Below are positions 17,379-24,706 of a stretch of 64,000 nt of DNA, one piece after another (position 1 is the first letter of the stretch; every line of letters starts with the position of its first letter). The stretch lies in NCBI GenBank assembly GCA_949840905.1, contig CATKXW010000004.1, forward strand, positions 36,182 through 100,181, in the 5' to 3' direction. The translations under genes and the position numbers were made by a program. Origin of the DNA: an uncultured Eggerthellaceae bacterium. Lineage in GTDB: Bacteria > Actinomycetota > Coriobacteriia > Coriobacteriales > Eggerthellaceae. The notes under the pieces were generated by a model. It was not told where the DNA came from. It made no database searches and worked only from the letters and a program-made list of their open reading frames with translations.

Positions 17379-17909
17379 CTACGAGGCTTCGACCATCGGT
17401 CTCACCAGATCGAGCAAGGCGCCTTCGCTCAGGCCGGCGCTGCTGGAGGCCGAGTAGGAGAAGCCAGCGGCGCTCCAGGTGGCCAGGTTCATGGTGTCGC
17501 CATTGCCCTTCAAGGTGATGGTGATGCCGTCCATGACGGCGGTGCGGGTCTCGTCATAGCGGTTGAAATCGCCGCTGACGTCGCGCTCGCCGATGCCCTT
17601 GCGCAAGCACAGCTGCTCGCCATGGGCGTTCTCGAAGATGACCGAGATCAGCTCGCCTTTGACGACGCTGATGCTCTTCTGTTCGTAGCCCTCGGGGATG
17701 CTCGGTAGGGTGAACGGGAAGCCGGCTTGAGCGACGGCCTCCTCGATGGTGTGGCATTCGATGAAAGGACTGGCCAGGCCAACGGCAGAGCGGCTGTCAG
17801 AGGCGCTGTCGTCTGCATTGCTGTCGGTGGTGCCTGGTGGCGTGCCGTCGCAGGCGGCCAGGGAGAGCGTGAGGGCGAGGCCCCAGCCGAAGAGAGCGAG
17901 CTTCTTCAT
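17379..17909 (-). CDS. Secreted lipoprotein of unknown function
   Basis: A 176-residue protein that starts MKKLALFGWGLALTLSLAAC; the basic N-terminus, hydrophobic core and LAAC lipobox mark it as a lipid-anchored exported protein. The mature part begins with an acidic, Ser/Asp-rich linker, followed by a domain with EAVAQAGFPFTLPSIPEGY and MDGITITLKGNGDTMNLATW, which resembles the DUF4367-like domains of Gram-positive lipoproteins and anti-sigma factors. The start at 17909 follows GGAAGACGG. Function unknown; monocistronic. Confidence 0.82.
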   Translation of the reverse strand: MKKLALFGWGLALTLSLAACDGTPPGTTDSNADDSASDSRSAVGLASPFIECHTIEEAVAQAGFPFTLPSIPEGYEQKSISVVKGELISVIFENAHGEQLCLRKGIGERDVSGDFNRYDETRTAVMDGITITLKGNGDTMNLATWSAAGFSYSASSSAGLSEGALLDLVRPMVEAS

Positions 17910-18111
17910 GGTCCGTCTTCCTTTCGAGTGGTCGGTGGTCGAGAGGCGCGGACGTTCTCGTCGAACGCTGCCGCTCTCGTCGTCTGCATCGTTTTTACCC
18001 GAGGAAGACGACGGCAAAGGAGGTGGGCGTCCAACGGATGCCGGCCTGATACGAAGCTGTAGCGTTTCGTTACCTGGAAAAGGGCTCTAGCGAGGGAGGC
18101 AGGACGAGGGG

Positions 18112-19536
18112 CTAAGGGGTGCGCTTGCGGGCGCGGTGCGCGTAGAGGATGGCTACGAATAGCATGATCGCCTCGATGACGAGGGCGATGGCCATGGTGC
18201 TCTCGAAGCCGGAGACGTAGGCGCTCGCTTCGGTCATGCCTTCGTGGACATGAGCGGCGACGTCGTTGGTGAAGTAGCCCACGAGCAACGCCGAGGAGAG
18301 CGCTGATGCCAGCTGCACGAACACCGACGAGATGGACGATCCCGCGGCCAGCTGGTCTGGACCAAGGTGGGCGAGGGCCGTCTCGCGATTCGGTGCCGTT
18401 TCGGCGCCCACGCCAGCGAGGATGACGAACACTATCGCTAGCAGCGCGACGATCGCTCTTCTCTCGGCGAGGCCCCACAGAGCGGCCAGCCCGGCCACGA
18501 TGATGGCGAAGCCGATGGGCACCAACGGCCAGATGCCGTGACGGTCCACGATCCTGCCGGCCACCATGGCGCTGGCGGCGTAGGCCAGCTGAGGCAGCAG
18601 CATGAACAGGCCTGCGGCCGAAGCGGCGAGGCCGACCGCGCCTTCCAGATAGAGCGGCACCGTGAGCCGCAGGGCATGTTCGGCGAAGGAGCTGAACATG
18701 ACGAGCAGCACGCCAACCAGAAAGGTCTTATCGGCGAGGGGCCGCAGGTTCAGCAGCGGTACGTTCAACCGGTTCTGGCGATGAGCGAACAGGCCGAGCA
18801 CCGCGCAGCCGCCCACCATGAGCAGCAACGCTATGGCTAGCTGATGATTCAGCTCGGAGATGCCGAACATGGCGCAGCCCAGGCCGACGAAGGCCAGCAG
18901 TGCGCTGGGAACGTCGATGGGTTGGGGCGTGGTCAGCCTCTCTCCGATAGGCTTCATGAACAGCACGCTGCCGATGAGACAGAGCAGCCCCATCGCTGCG
19001 GTGGGCAGGAACATCGCGTTCACGCCGAAGCGGGTGAGGATGAGACCGGACAGAAACGGGCTGAGGGCGAAGCCGATGCCGCCGGCTGCCGTCTTCAACG
19101 AGAGGGAGAACGTGCGGCGCTCGGGCGGAGCTGCTCTCATGATGGAGGTGCTGGCCGTGGGATAGAGCAGGCCGGCGGCTATGGCGTGGAGCAGCCGCGC
19201 CGCCATGATGCCGAAGTAGTCCGTGGCGAGGGTTCCCACGATGCCGCCTGCAGCCATGCAACCGGTGGCCACGATCATGAGGCGTTTCAGCCCCCACCGT
19301 TGCAGAAAGCGTGCGCCCATGGTGATGATGGTGGCCGCTACGATGGCGAAGGCGAGCACGATCCAGTTCGCTTGGGCCACCGAAACTTGATAGGTGCGGG
19401 CGATGGTGGGAAGCGCGACCGACATGAGCGTCACCATGAAGCCGTTGAACATCATGGTGATGACGATGACGGCGATGATGGCTCGTCCGTTGCGGGGCGA
19501 CACCGGCGGGGCAGCTGTCGTTCCGCTCGTCTCCAT
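18112..19536 (-). CDS. MFS drug-efflux-type transporter
   Basis: A 474-residue major facilitator with about 14 hydrophobic segments, as in the EmrB/QacA (DHA2) group. Motif A-like sequence ITMGARFLQRWGLKRLMI follows the second helix, and the motif C-like GGIGFALSPFLSGLIL lies in helix five. Such pumps export toxic compounds with proton antiport; substrate is not predictable. GGGAAGGC precedes the start. A related MFS gene occurs at 52.3 kb. Monocistronic, with no linked regulator. Confidence 0.9.
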   Translation of the reverse strand: METSGTTAAPPVSPRNGRAIIAVIVITMMFNGFMVTLMSVALPTIARTYQVSVAQANWIVLAFAIVAATIITMGARFLQRWGLKRLMIVATGCMAAGGIVGTLATDYFGIMAARLLHAIAAGLLYPTASTSIMRAAPPERRTFSLSLKTAAGGIGFALSPFLSGLILTRFGVNAMFLPTAAMGLLCLIGSVLFMKPIGERLTTPQPIDVPSALLAFVGLGCAMFGISELNHQLAIALLLMVGGCAVLGLFAHRQNRLNVPLLNLRPLADKTFLVGVLLVMFSSFAEHALRLTVPLYLEGAVGLAASAAGLFMLLPQLAYAASAMVAGRIVDRHGIWPLVPIGFAIIVAGLAALWGLAERRAIVALLAIVFVILAGVGAETAPNRETALAHLGPDQLAAGSSISSVFVQLASALSSALLVGYFTNDVAAHVHEGMTEASAYVSGFESTMAIALVIEAIMLFVAILYAHRARKRTP

Positions 19537-19713
19537 GGGCCTTCCCCTGCCTTCCCGGTGCTCCGTTCCGCTTCATGCTCCCATTCTAGGAGCGGTGTGG
19601 CCAGGGGGCGAGGAGAGCGGCCGAGCTGTTATCCATTCGATGACAGGAGGGAAGGGGACGAGATGCCTTGGAGAGGGGTGGTAATGGGATGTCCGGTCGC
19701 TGCTCGGGTTTCG

Positions 19714-20592
19714 CTACTGCGCGTGATGACAGCCGTGGTGCCGTGAGCCATGGCTGGCCCCTTGCTCGATTCCTTGACCTGCGCCTTGGCCGTTGCTCGA
19801 GGGGCTTTCCGTTGCGGCATCGCCGGTGCCGTGATGGGCGTCGATGCGCTCGCGCAGCTCTCTCATGGAAAGGCCGGCGCAATCCTCCACGGTGACCTCG
19901 GGGTCGAGGGAGGCGAGCTCGACCGCGGCGGTATAGCGGCCGCAGCCCATCCCATGGGCGTGGGCTTCCTCGTGGGTCTGCAGGCTGACCGCATGGCATG
20001 AGGCGCGGTAGGGGAGGTTGGCCAGGCATTCTTCGCTCGCAGTGGTCAAGGCTTGCTCTTGGCCCTGATCGTTGGCGGCGACGCTGACCTGGATGTAGCT
20101 GTTCTCTTCCAGATAGGGGGCCAGTGCATCGCTGTTGGTGAGCAGGGCCAGGGCTTCATCGTAGGGGAGCCCTGCAAGGTCGAGCTGTGCCAGCACCGCT
20201 TCGCCGTCGGCATTGACGGCTTCTGCGGCTACCACCTTGTCGAAGCGGTTGACCTGCAGTTCGATGGACGGGTTGATGTCGATGTCCACGAAGGCGGTGG
20301 GCTCAGCACCCGCGCGGGTCATGCCGAAGAGCACCGCGCCCAGCACGAGGCAAGCGGCTAGCGCGCCGATGACGCCGTACCGACGAGTCCGGCGGAAGCG
20401 ATGCATCTTGATGGGCGGTTTGGCGCTCGGATGTGCTGCGCTCGCGTCCGCGATGGGGACCGTCTGCTGCGAGGTGGTCGCCTCGGCAGCCAGTCGATCG
20501 AAGGCTTCGAGGGTGCGCTGCTTCGTTGCGGCCGGTGCTTCGAGCGCGTCGAAGGCTTCGCGTACGCGCTGCTGCAGTTCGCGGTCGTTCAC
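19714..20592 (-). CDS. RsgI-like transmembrane anti-sigma factor
   Basis: A 292-residue protein overlapping the sigma-factor gene by 4 bases. The cytoplasmic N-terminus (residues 1-70) would hold the sigma factor; a basic RRTRRYG stretch precedes one transmembrane helix (VIGALAACLVLGAVLFGM). The outer domain has FVDIDINPSIELQVNRFDKVV, the conserved core of RsgI-type anti-sigma factors of Firmicutes. The end is rich in H, G, Q and S (HGSRHHGCHHAQ), and there is a further EEAHAHGMGCG segment, so the external part may bind metal. It probably inhibits the ECF sigma until an envelope signal releases it. Confidence 0.85.
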   Translation of the reverse strand: MNDRELQQRVREAFDALEAPAATKQRTLEAFDRLAAEATTSQQTVPIADASAAHPSAKPPIKMHRFRRTRRYGVIGALAACLVLGAVLFGMTRAGAEPTAFVDIDINPSIELQVNRFDKVVAAEAVNADGEAVLAQLDLAGLPYDEALALLTNSDALAPYLEENSYIQVSVAANDQGQEQALTTASEECLANLPYRASCHAVSLQTHEEAHAHGMGCGRYTAAVELASLDPEVTVEDCAGLSMRELRERIDAHHGTGDAATESPSSNGQGAGQGIEQGASHGSRHHGCHHAQ

Positions 20593-21080
20593 GAGAGAGC
20601 CTCCTTCAGCGTTCTCTTTCCCCGGGCGATCCAGGAGTAGACGGTATTCACCGGGGCATCGAGCATCTGCGCGATCTCCGGTGCGGTGTAGCCTTCGTAA
20701 AGAGCCAGGTAGAGCGGTAGGCGGGGTGGGTCATCGAGGCTACGGAGAGCGTCGATGACCTCGATGTGGCAGGAATGCGGCTGGCTGAGGGGATCGTGGG
20801 AGGCGAGCACCTCAGCCGAGTCCGTTTCCTCAAGGGGACGTTCGGTGCGACTGCTGGCTCGTAGCATGTCGCGGCATACGTTGGACGCCACCTTGATGAG
20901 CCATGCTTTGCGATGCTCGTCATCGTTGAAGGTCGTCGTGTCGGCGGTCGCGTATTTGAGGAACGTGTCTTGGAACGCGTCTTGAGCATCGTATTCCGAA
21001 GGGAAGAAGCTCTTGCAGACGCGCCATACGGTGGATCCGTGGTGTTCCATGACCTGCTCTATATCAGCGCGATCCCGCAA
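20589..21080 (-). CDS. ECF-type RNA polymerase sigma factor
   Basis: A 163-residue sigma-70 family protein. Region 2 includes SEYDAQDAFQDTFLKYAT and HRKAWLIKVASNVCRDMLR; region 4 is GYTAPEIAQMLDAPVNTVYS with WIARGKRTLKEAL as the recognition helix. Only these two domains are present, as in extracytoplasmic-function sigmas. The downstream overlapping gene encodes its predicted membrane anti-sigma. The gene just upstream on the same strand encodes a secreted DxDGDG protein, 21 bases away, suggesting that the three form one unit or regulon. Confidence 0.92.
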   Translation of the reverse strand: MRDRADIEQVMEHHGSTVWRVCKSFFPSEYDAQDAFQDTFLKYATADTTTFNDDEHRKAWLIKVASNVCRDMLRASSRTERPLEETDSAEVLASHDPLSQPHSCHIEVIDALRSLDDPPRLPLYLALYEGYTAPEIAQMLDAPVNTVYSWIARGKRTLKEALS

Positions 21081-21101
21081 GCGTTCCCTTCCGTTTCCGC
21101 A

Positions 21102-21725
21102 TTACCAGCAGTGGCCTCCGCGATGGCCATAGCCGCCATGATGGCCGCGACCATAGCCGTAGCCGCCGTTGTTGCGGTAGCCGTCGTTCGCAGCGGTGCC
21201 ATAACCGTTGCCGTAGCCTGCGCCGTAGCCTGAATGCCCGCTATGGTAGCAGCCGCTCCAGCCGTAGTTGTCGCACAGACCGTCACCATCGGCGTCCACG
21301 TAGCCGCCGCAATACCCAGCACCGGCACCGCTGCCGGCAGCATAGCCCGTGCAGCCATTCTGATAGCACAGGCCCGAGCCGTAGTTGTCGCAGATGCCGT
21401 CACCGTCGTTGTCGGTGAAGCATGGCACCGCGAAGCTCTGCGCACTAGCATCATACCCCGTATCGGCACTCTCGGGAGCAGCGGGGGTCTCGTTCGGGGT
21501 CACGGCGGGGGCTGCTTCGACCTCGGCCGGTGCTTCCGGCTCCGTTGCGACAGGTTCGGTTGCGGGCTCGATCGTGGCTTCGACCTCGGCCTCGATAGGG
21601 GCTGGCGTCGTCGTCTCGCTGGTCGGTGCGACGATGTTCGCGCCGTTCAGGCCGAACGCCAGCGCGGGGGCTGCGATAGCCAGGCACACCGAGGCGACCG
21701 CCGCGACGATCGTGAGCTTCTTCAT
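21102..21725 (-). CDS. Secreted protein with two DxDGDG calcium-loop repeats and Gly/Tyr/His tail
   Basis: A 207-residue exported protein. A signal peptide (MKKLTIVAAVASVCLAIAAPALA) is followed by a 60-residue E/P/A/T-rich stalk. Then come two repeats, CFTDNDGDGICDNYG and YVDADGDGLCDNYG, each a DxDxDG EF-hand or dockerin-like calcium loop flanked by cysteines. The C-terminus is Gly/Tyr/His-rich and ends HHGGYGHRGGHCW. There is no sorting signal. Calcium binding is expected from the loops; the tail could bind transition metals. Its position directly before the ECF sigma/RsgI-like pair, whose anti-sigma also ends in a His-rich segment, suggests a shared envelope function. Its own promoter must lie after the terminator at 21.8 kb. 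Confidence 0.82.
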   Translation of the reverse strand: MKKLTIVAAVASVCLAIAAPALAFGLNGANIVAPTSETTTPAPIEAEVEATIEPATEPVATEPEAPAEVEAAPAVTPNETPAAPESADTGYDASAQSFAVPCFTDNDGDGICDNYGSGLCYQNGCTGYAAGSGAGAGYCGGYVDADGDGLCDNYGWSGCYHSGHSGYGAGYGNGYGTAANDGYRNNGGYGYGRGHHGGYGHRGGHCW

Positions 21726-21771
21726 GAAGAACCACCTCTTCTGTTTCGTTGGTCATCTCCTTCTCCACTTA

Positions 21772-22023
21772 TTAACACGATCCAGGTCGTCCAATCCTTG
21801 CAAGCTCTTCGAAAAAAGGAAGGAGCCCGCGAGAGGCTCCTTCTTGTCCGAGTCGTGAGCGCCAGGCTCGTTTGGCTTTCGCGCGGTCGTACTTCTTGCT
21901 GCCGTGGGGGCCGTGGCCGCAGGCGTAGCCGTTGTAGCGCGGCTTCGCGGCCAGCGTGGCCTCCTCGGCCGTTTGCCGCCAGACCACGTTGCCGCTCGGG
22001 GCGTGCTTGCGCTTCTTGGACAT
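21772..22023 (-). CDS. Small basic protein whose ORF contains an intrinsic terminator (candidate non-stop gene)
   Basis: An 83-codon ORF starting MSKKRKHAPSGNVVWRQ, with a strong GAAGGAGGTGAGG ribosome-binding site, so it is very likely translated. The product is strongly basic (GSKKYDRAKAKRAWRSRL). Codons 61-71 are formed by a Rho-independent terminator on the same strand: stem, 7-base loop, stem, then TTTTTT. Transcripts ending there would have no stop codon, and the protein would end near residue 70. Full read-through would add FEELARIGRPGSC before TAA. Alternative ribosome-rescue factors (ArfA in Escherichia, ArfT in Francisella, BrfA in Bacillus) are small basic proteins made from just such non-stop messages, held down by tmRNA. 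Sequence homology to them is not evident; the analogy is inference. Confidence 0.72.
   Translation of the reverse strand: MSKKRKHAPSGNVVWRQTAEEATLAAKPRYNGYACGHGPHGSKKYDRAKAKRAWRSRLGQEGASRGLLPFFEELARIGRPGSC
21812..21842 (-). terminator. Intrinsic terminator inside the small basic ORF
   Basis: On the minus strand AAGGAGCC, a TCTCGCG loop and GGCTCCTT are followed by CCTTTTTT. The arms are at plus positions 21835-21842 and 21820-21827 and the U-tract at 21812-21817. It lies in frame within the preceding ORF, 38 bases before that ORF's stop codon. The opposite strand has no comparable U-tract, so the direction is clear. Confidence 0.88.
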
Positions 22024-22215
22024 ATCGCCTCACCTCCTTCGCGTCGTCTTCGGTCGGGAAGAAGGCTAGCACGAAGATGTGCAAAGAAGATGGTCGCTGC
22101 GAGCCGTTCGCTGCTGCGGTGTTTCGTGGTAGGGTGGAAGGAAGAGAGCGAAGAGGGGCGGCTCGCGGTCGCAGTGCCTTTCGCTCGGGGGGACGAGAAG
22201 ACGGCGGATGGGGCC

Positions 22216-23160
22216 ATGGCCGAGGGCATCTTAGAGATATTCCAGCAGATGGTGACGCTGTTCGCCATCGTGGGCGTGGGGTATGGGGCGAAGCGCGCAG
22301 GGGTGATGGACACCGCGTTCGACCGGCAATTGTCGAAGGTCATCATCAACCTGGCGCTGCCCGCCATGATATTGGGCGCCGTGCTGACCGCCGATGAGCT
22401 GCCGAGCTTTCAGAACATCCTGCTCACGTTCGGTCTGGCATGCGGCAGCTATGGGCTCGTCGTGGCCATAGCCTACGGGCTGACCGCGATCATGAGGATA
22501 TCGGTGGGCCATCGTGGCGTGTTCAAGTTCATGCTGTGCTTCGGCAACGTGGGCTTCATCGGCTTTCCGGTGCTCTCGGCCATCTTCGGTCAGCAGGCGC
22601 TCATCTATGCTGCCGTGTTCAACCTGCCGTTCAACTTCTTGGTGTTCACCATCGGCATCATCTTCCTCGCGCAGGACAACGCCGATTCGTCGAAGGTGAG
22701 GCTGGGGGTGCGCAAGCTGGTGTCGCCGGCCATCGTCTCGTGCTTGATCGCTATCGCGTGCACGCTGCTGAACGTTCATAGCGTGCCCGTGGTGGGGGAT
22801 GCGTTCGCCACGCTCGGTTCGCTCACCACCCCGGCTGCGCTGCTCATCATCGGCTCGTCTTTGGCCGATCTGCCGGTGCGCGAGCTCATCGGCGGATTCC
22901 GTCTGTGGGTGGCCGCTCTGTTCCGTCTGGTGGTGAACCCGCTCGCCATCTGGGGCGTGTTCCATCTGTTCGTGAGCGATCCGCTCCTGTTGGCGGTCAT
23001 CGTGGTGGTCTCGGGCATGCCGGTGGCCACCAACGGCACCATGCTGTGCTACCAGTACGGCGGCGACACCAAGACCATGGCCCAAGGTACCTTCGTCACC
23101 ACTGTCCTCTCCCTTCTCACCATCCCTCTGCTCGCTACCTTCATCACCGTCCTCAGCTAA
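22216..23160 (+). CDS. Auxin efflux carrier (AEC) family transporter
   Basis: A 314-residue membrane protein with about ten helices. The N-terminus ILEIFQQMVTLFAIVGVGY, then ALPAMILGAVLTAD, and MLCFGNVGFIGFPVLSAIFG with the helix-breaking region, are typical of the AEC/MdcF family of organic-acid or amino-acid exporters. The C-terminal half repeats the five-helix fold (GSLTTPAALLIIGSSLADLP). The start at 22216 is chosen for homology length; no strong ribosome-binding site precedes it. It is divergent from the small basic ORF and has no partner gene, so the substrate is unknown. Confidence 0.88.
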   Translation: MAEGILEIFQQMVTLFAIVGVGYGAKRAGVMDTAFDRQLSKVIINLALPAMILGAVLTADELPSFQNILLTFGLACGSYGLVVAIAYGLTAIMRISVGHRGVFKFMLCFGNVGFIGFPVLSAIFGQQALIYAAVFNLPFNFLVFTIGIIFLAQDNADSSKVRLGVRKLVSPAIVSCLIAIACTLLNVHSVPVVGDAFATLGSLTTPAALLIIGSSLADLPVRELIGGFRLWVAALFRLVVNPLAIWGVFHLFVSDPLLLAVIVVVSGMPVATNGTMLCYQYGGDTKTMAQGTFVTTVLSLLTIPLLATFITVLS

Positions 23161-23168
23161 GATGACCG

Positions 23169-23267
23169 AACTTTTTTGGTCAACAGCCGTTTCCGACGAG
23201 AATGTCTAAAAAAACACCACCATTTTTTAGACATGTCGGCTATAGTCTTCTTTAGACCAAAAAAGTT
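23169..23267 (+). promoter_or_regulatory. Nested inverted repeats upstream of the Fic gene
   Basis: Outer arms AACTTTTTTGGTC (23169-23181) and GACCAAAAAAGTT (23255-23267) are perfect 13-base inverted repeats. Inner arms ATGTCTAAAAAA (23202-23213) and TTTTTTAGACAT (23223-23234) are perfect 12-base inverted repeats with a 9-base spacer. Exactly 20 bases separate outer and inner arms on both sides. The four half-sites share the pattern T6-purine-G-x-C. The outer right arm ends 13 bases before the Fic start codon, so a symmetric autoregulatory operator is likely. The inner pair could also serve as terminator of the AEC gene. Confidence 0.78.
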
Positions 23268-23280
23268 AGGAGCTGAGGCG

Positions 23281-24489
23281 ATGGAGTATGAAGGTCTTCG
23301 CAAGATATTTCACATATCGGAGAGCGAAGCCGCCCAGGAGCACCAAAGGCGGCTGGCGGCGAAGAATACGAAAGAACTTGGCTTGAGCATAAAGGATAAC
23401 GAATGTTTTTATTGCATGGATGCCGAAGTCTATGAGCTGATAATCAAATGCGAACGTCTTGATAAACGAATACGAGAGGAGATAGCGCTCCTGCCCCCTA
23501 TCGCGCTTCATCAATACATCACCTCCACCCTCATCGAAGAGATAGTCCTTACCAATGAGATCGAGGGCGTTCGTTCATCGCGACGAGAGATCGGCGACGT
23601 ATTGGCTAATTTGGAGAAGAACGACAAGAGGAGGAGGTTTCACGGGATCGTCGAGAAGTACAACGCTCTGGTGGGATCGAGCGACATCGCGATCGAGACA
23701 TGCCAAGACATCAGGGACATCTATGACGAGCTCGTTCGTGAAGAGGTCGAGTCGCAAAAGCCCGACAGCAGGTTGGATGGAGAGTATTTCAGAGCTGGCC
23801 CTGTTAGCGTCCTGAATGAAGCGGATATCCCTATCCATCAGGGAATAGAGCCAGAGAGCAAGATCATCCGATATCTGGAAGAAGCCCTGCGCATCTTGAA
23901 CGATGAGGCCACAGAGCTGCTGGTCCGCATCTCGCTCTTCCACTTCTTGTTCGCCTATATCCATCCGTTCTATGATGGCAACGGCCGGACGAATCGGTTC
24001 ATCAGCAGTTATATGATGGCGAGCAGGTTCAGTCCGCTCGTGGGATTGAAGCTCTCGCATGCGGTCAAGCAGCACATCAAAGCCTACTATAAGGCGTTCA
24101 CGATCTGTGAGCATCCATTGAACAAAGGAGATCTGACCCCCTTCATCATCCTCTTTTCCGAGATCATAGTGTCTGCGATGGAGGATATCGCGACGACCCT
24201 GAAAGAAAAGCGCGCGGCGATGGACGATGCTGAAAGAGCGATGTTGCTGCTTTCCGGCATACACGACCAGAAGGATCTTCCGCGGATCGGAGGTATCCTG
24301 ATCCAGGCTGCTCTCTTCTCCGATATTGGGATAACCATGCAAGAGCTCAAAGATACTACGGGTCTGTCTGAGCCTACGATCAATAAGCGCCTGGCATACT
24401 TCGAGGAGCTCGGGCTCAGCATGAAGACCAAACAGGGAAGACGGGTCCATCATCAGATGGATCTGGGAGCTTTGAAAGGTCTGAAATAA
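23281..24489 (+). CDS. Fic-domain protein, class II (self-inhibited AMPylator-type)
   Basis: A 402-residue protein. The inhibitory helix motif TNEIEG at about residues 91-96 fits (S/T)xxxE(G/N) located before the Fic fold. The active site HPFYDGNGRTNR at about residues 228-239 is fully canonical, with the catalytic histidine and the phosphate-anchor loop. A C-terminal winged-helix-like part (ITMQELKDTTGLSEPTINKR) could bind DNA. Fic proteins transfer AMP or related groups to target proteins; the target here is unknown. GGAGCTGAGG precedes the start. It sits behind nested inverted repeats, has lower GC than its neighbours, and is probably horizontally acquired. Confidence 0.92.
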   Translation: MEYEGLRKIFHISESEAAQEHQRRLAAKNTKELGLSIKDNECFYCMDAEVYELIIKCERLDKRIREEIALLPPIALHQYITSTLIEEIVLTNEIEGVRSSRREIGDVLANLEKNDKRRRFHGIVEKYNALVGSSDIAIETCQDIRDIYDELVREEVESQKPDSRLDGEYFRAGPVSVLNEADIPIHQGIEPESKIIRYLEEALRILNDEATELLVRISLFHFLFAYIHPFYDGNGRTNRFISSYMMASRFSPLVGLKLSHAVKQHIKAYYKAFTICEHPLNKGDLTPFIILFSEIIVSAMEDIATTLKEKRAAMDDAERAMLLLSGIHDQKDLPRIGGILIQAALFSDIGITMQELKDTTGLSEPTINKRLAYFEELGLSMKTKQGRRVHHQMDLGALKGLK

Positions 24490-24706
24490 GGGGAAGCTCT
24501 GCCGCAAGGGGATCGCGATGGCATAGTGCCAAGAAAAGGTGCCCCTTGGGGGTTCGGTAACGGTGTGGATGCAAAGGTGGGGCGCGAGGTTCGGCTGGGG
24601 GAGCGGGCTCGTAGAATCGGGGGTGATGCTCTTATCTCTTATAAGGGTCCTCGGTCGGAGGGATGAGCTCGTGCTTCGGCGGAGGCGATCGTGGAAGGAA
24701 GCCATC

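Noticed and set aside
24490..24706. Hairpin-like GGTGCCCCTTGGGGG upstream of the bile salt hydrolase, as a riboswitch
   Set aside because: Only a short stem; no known aptamer pattern.
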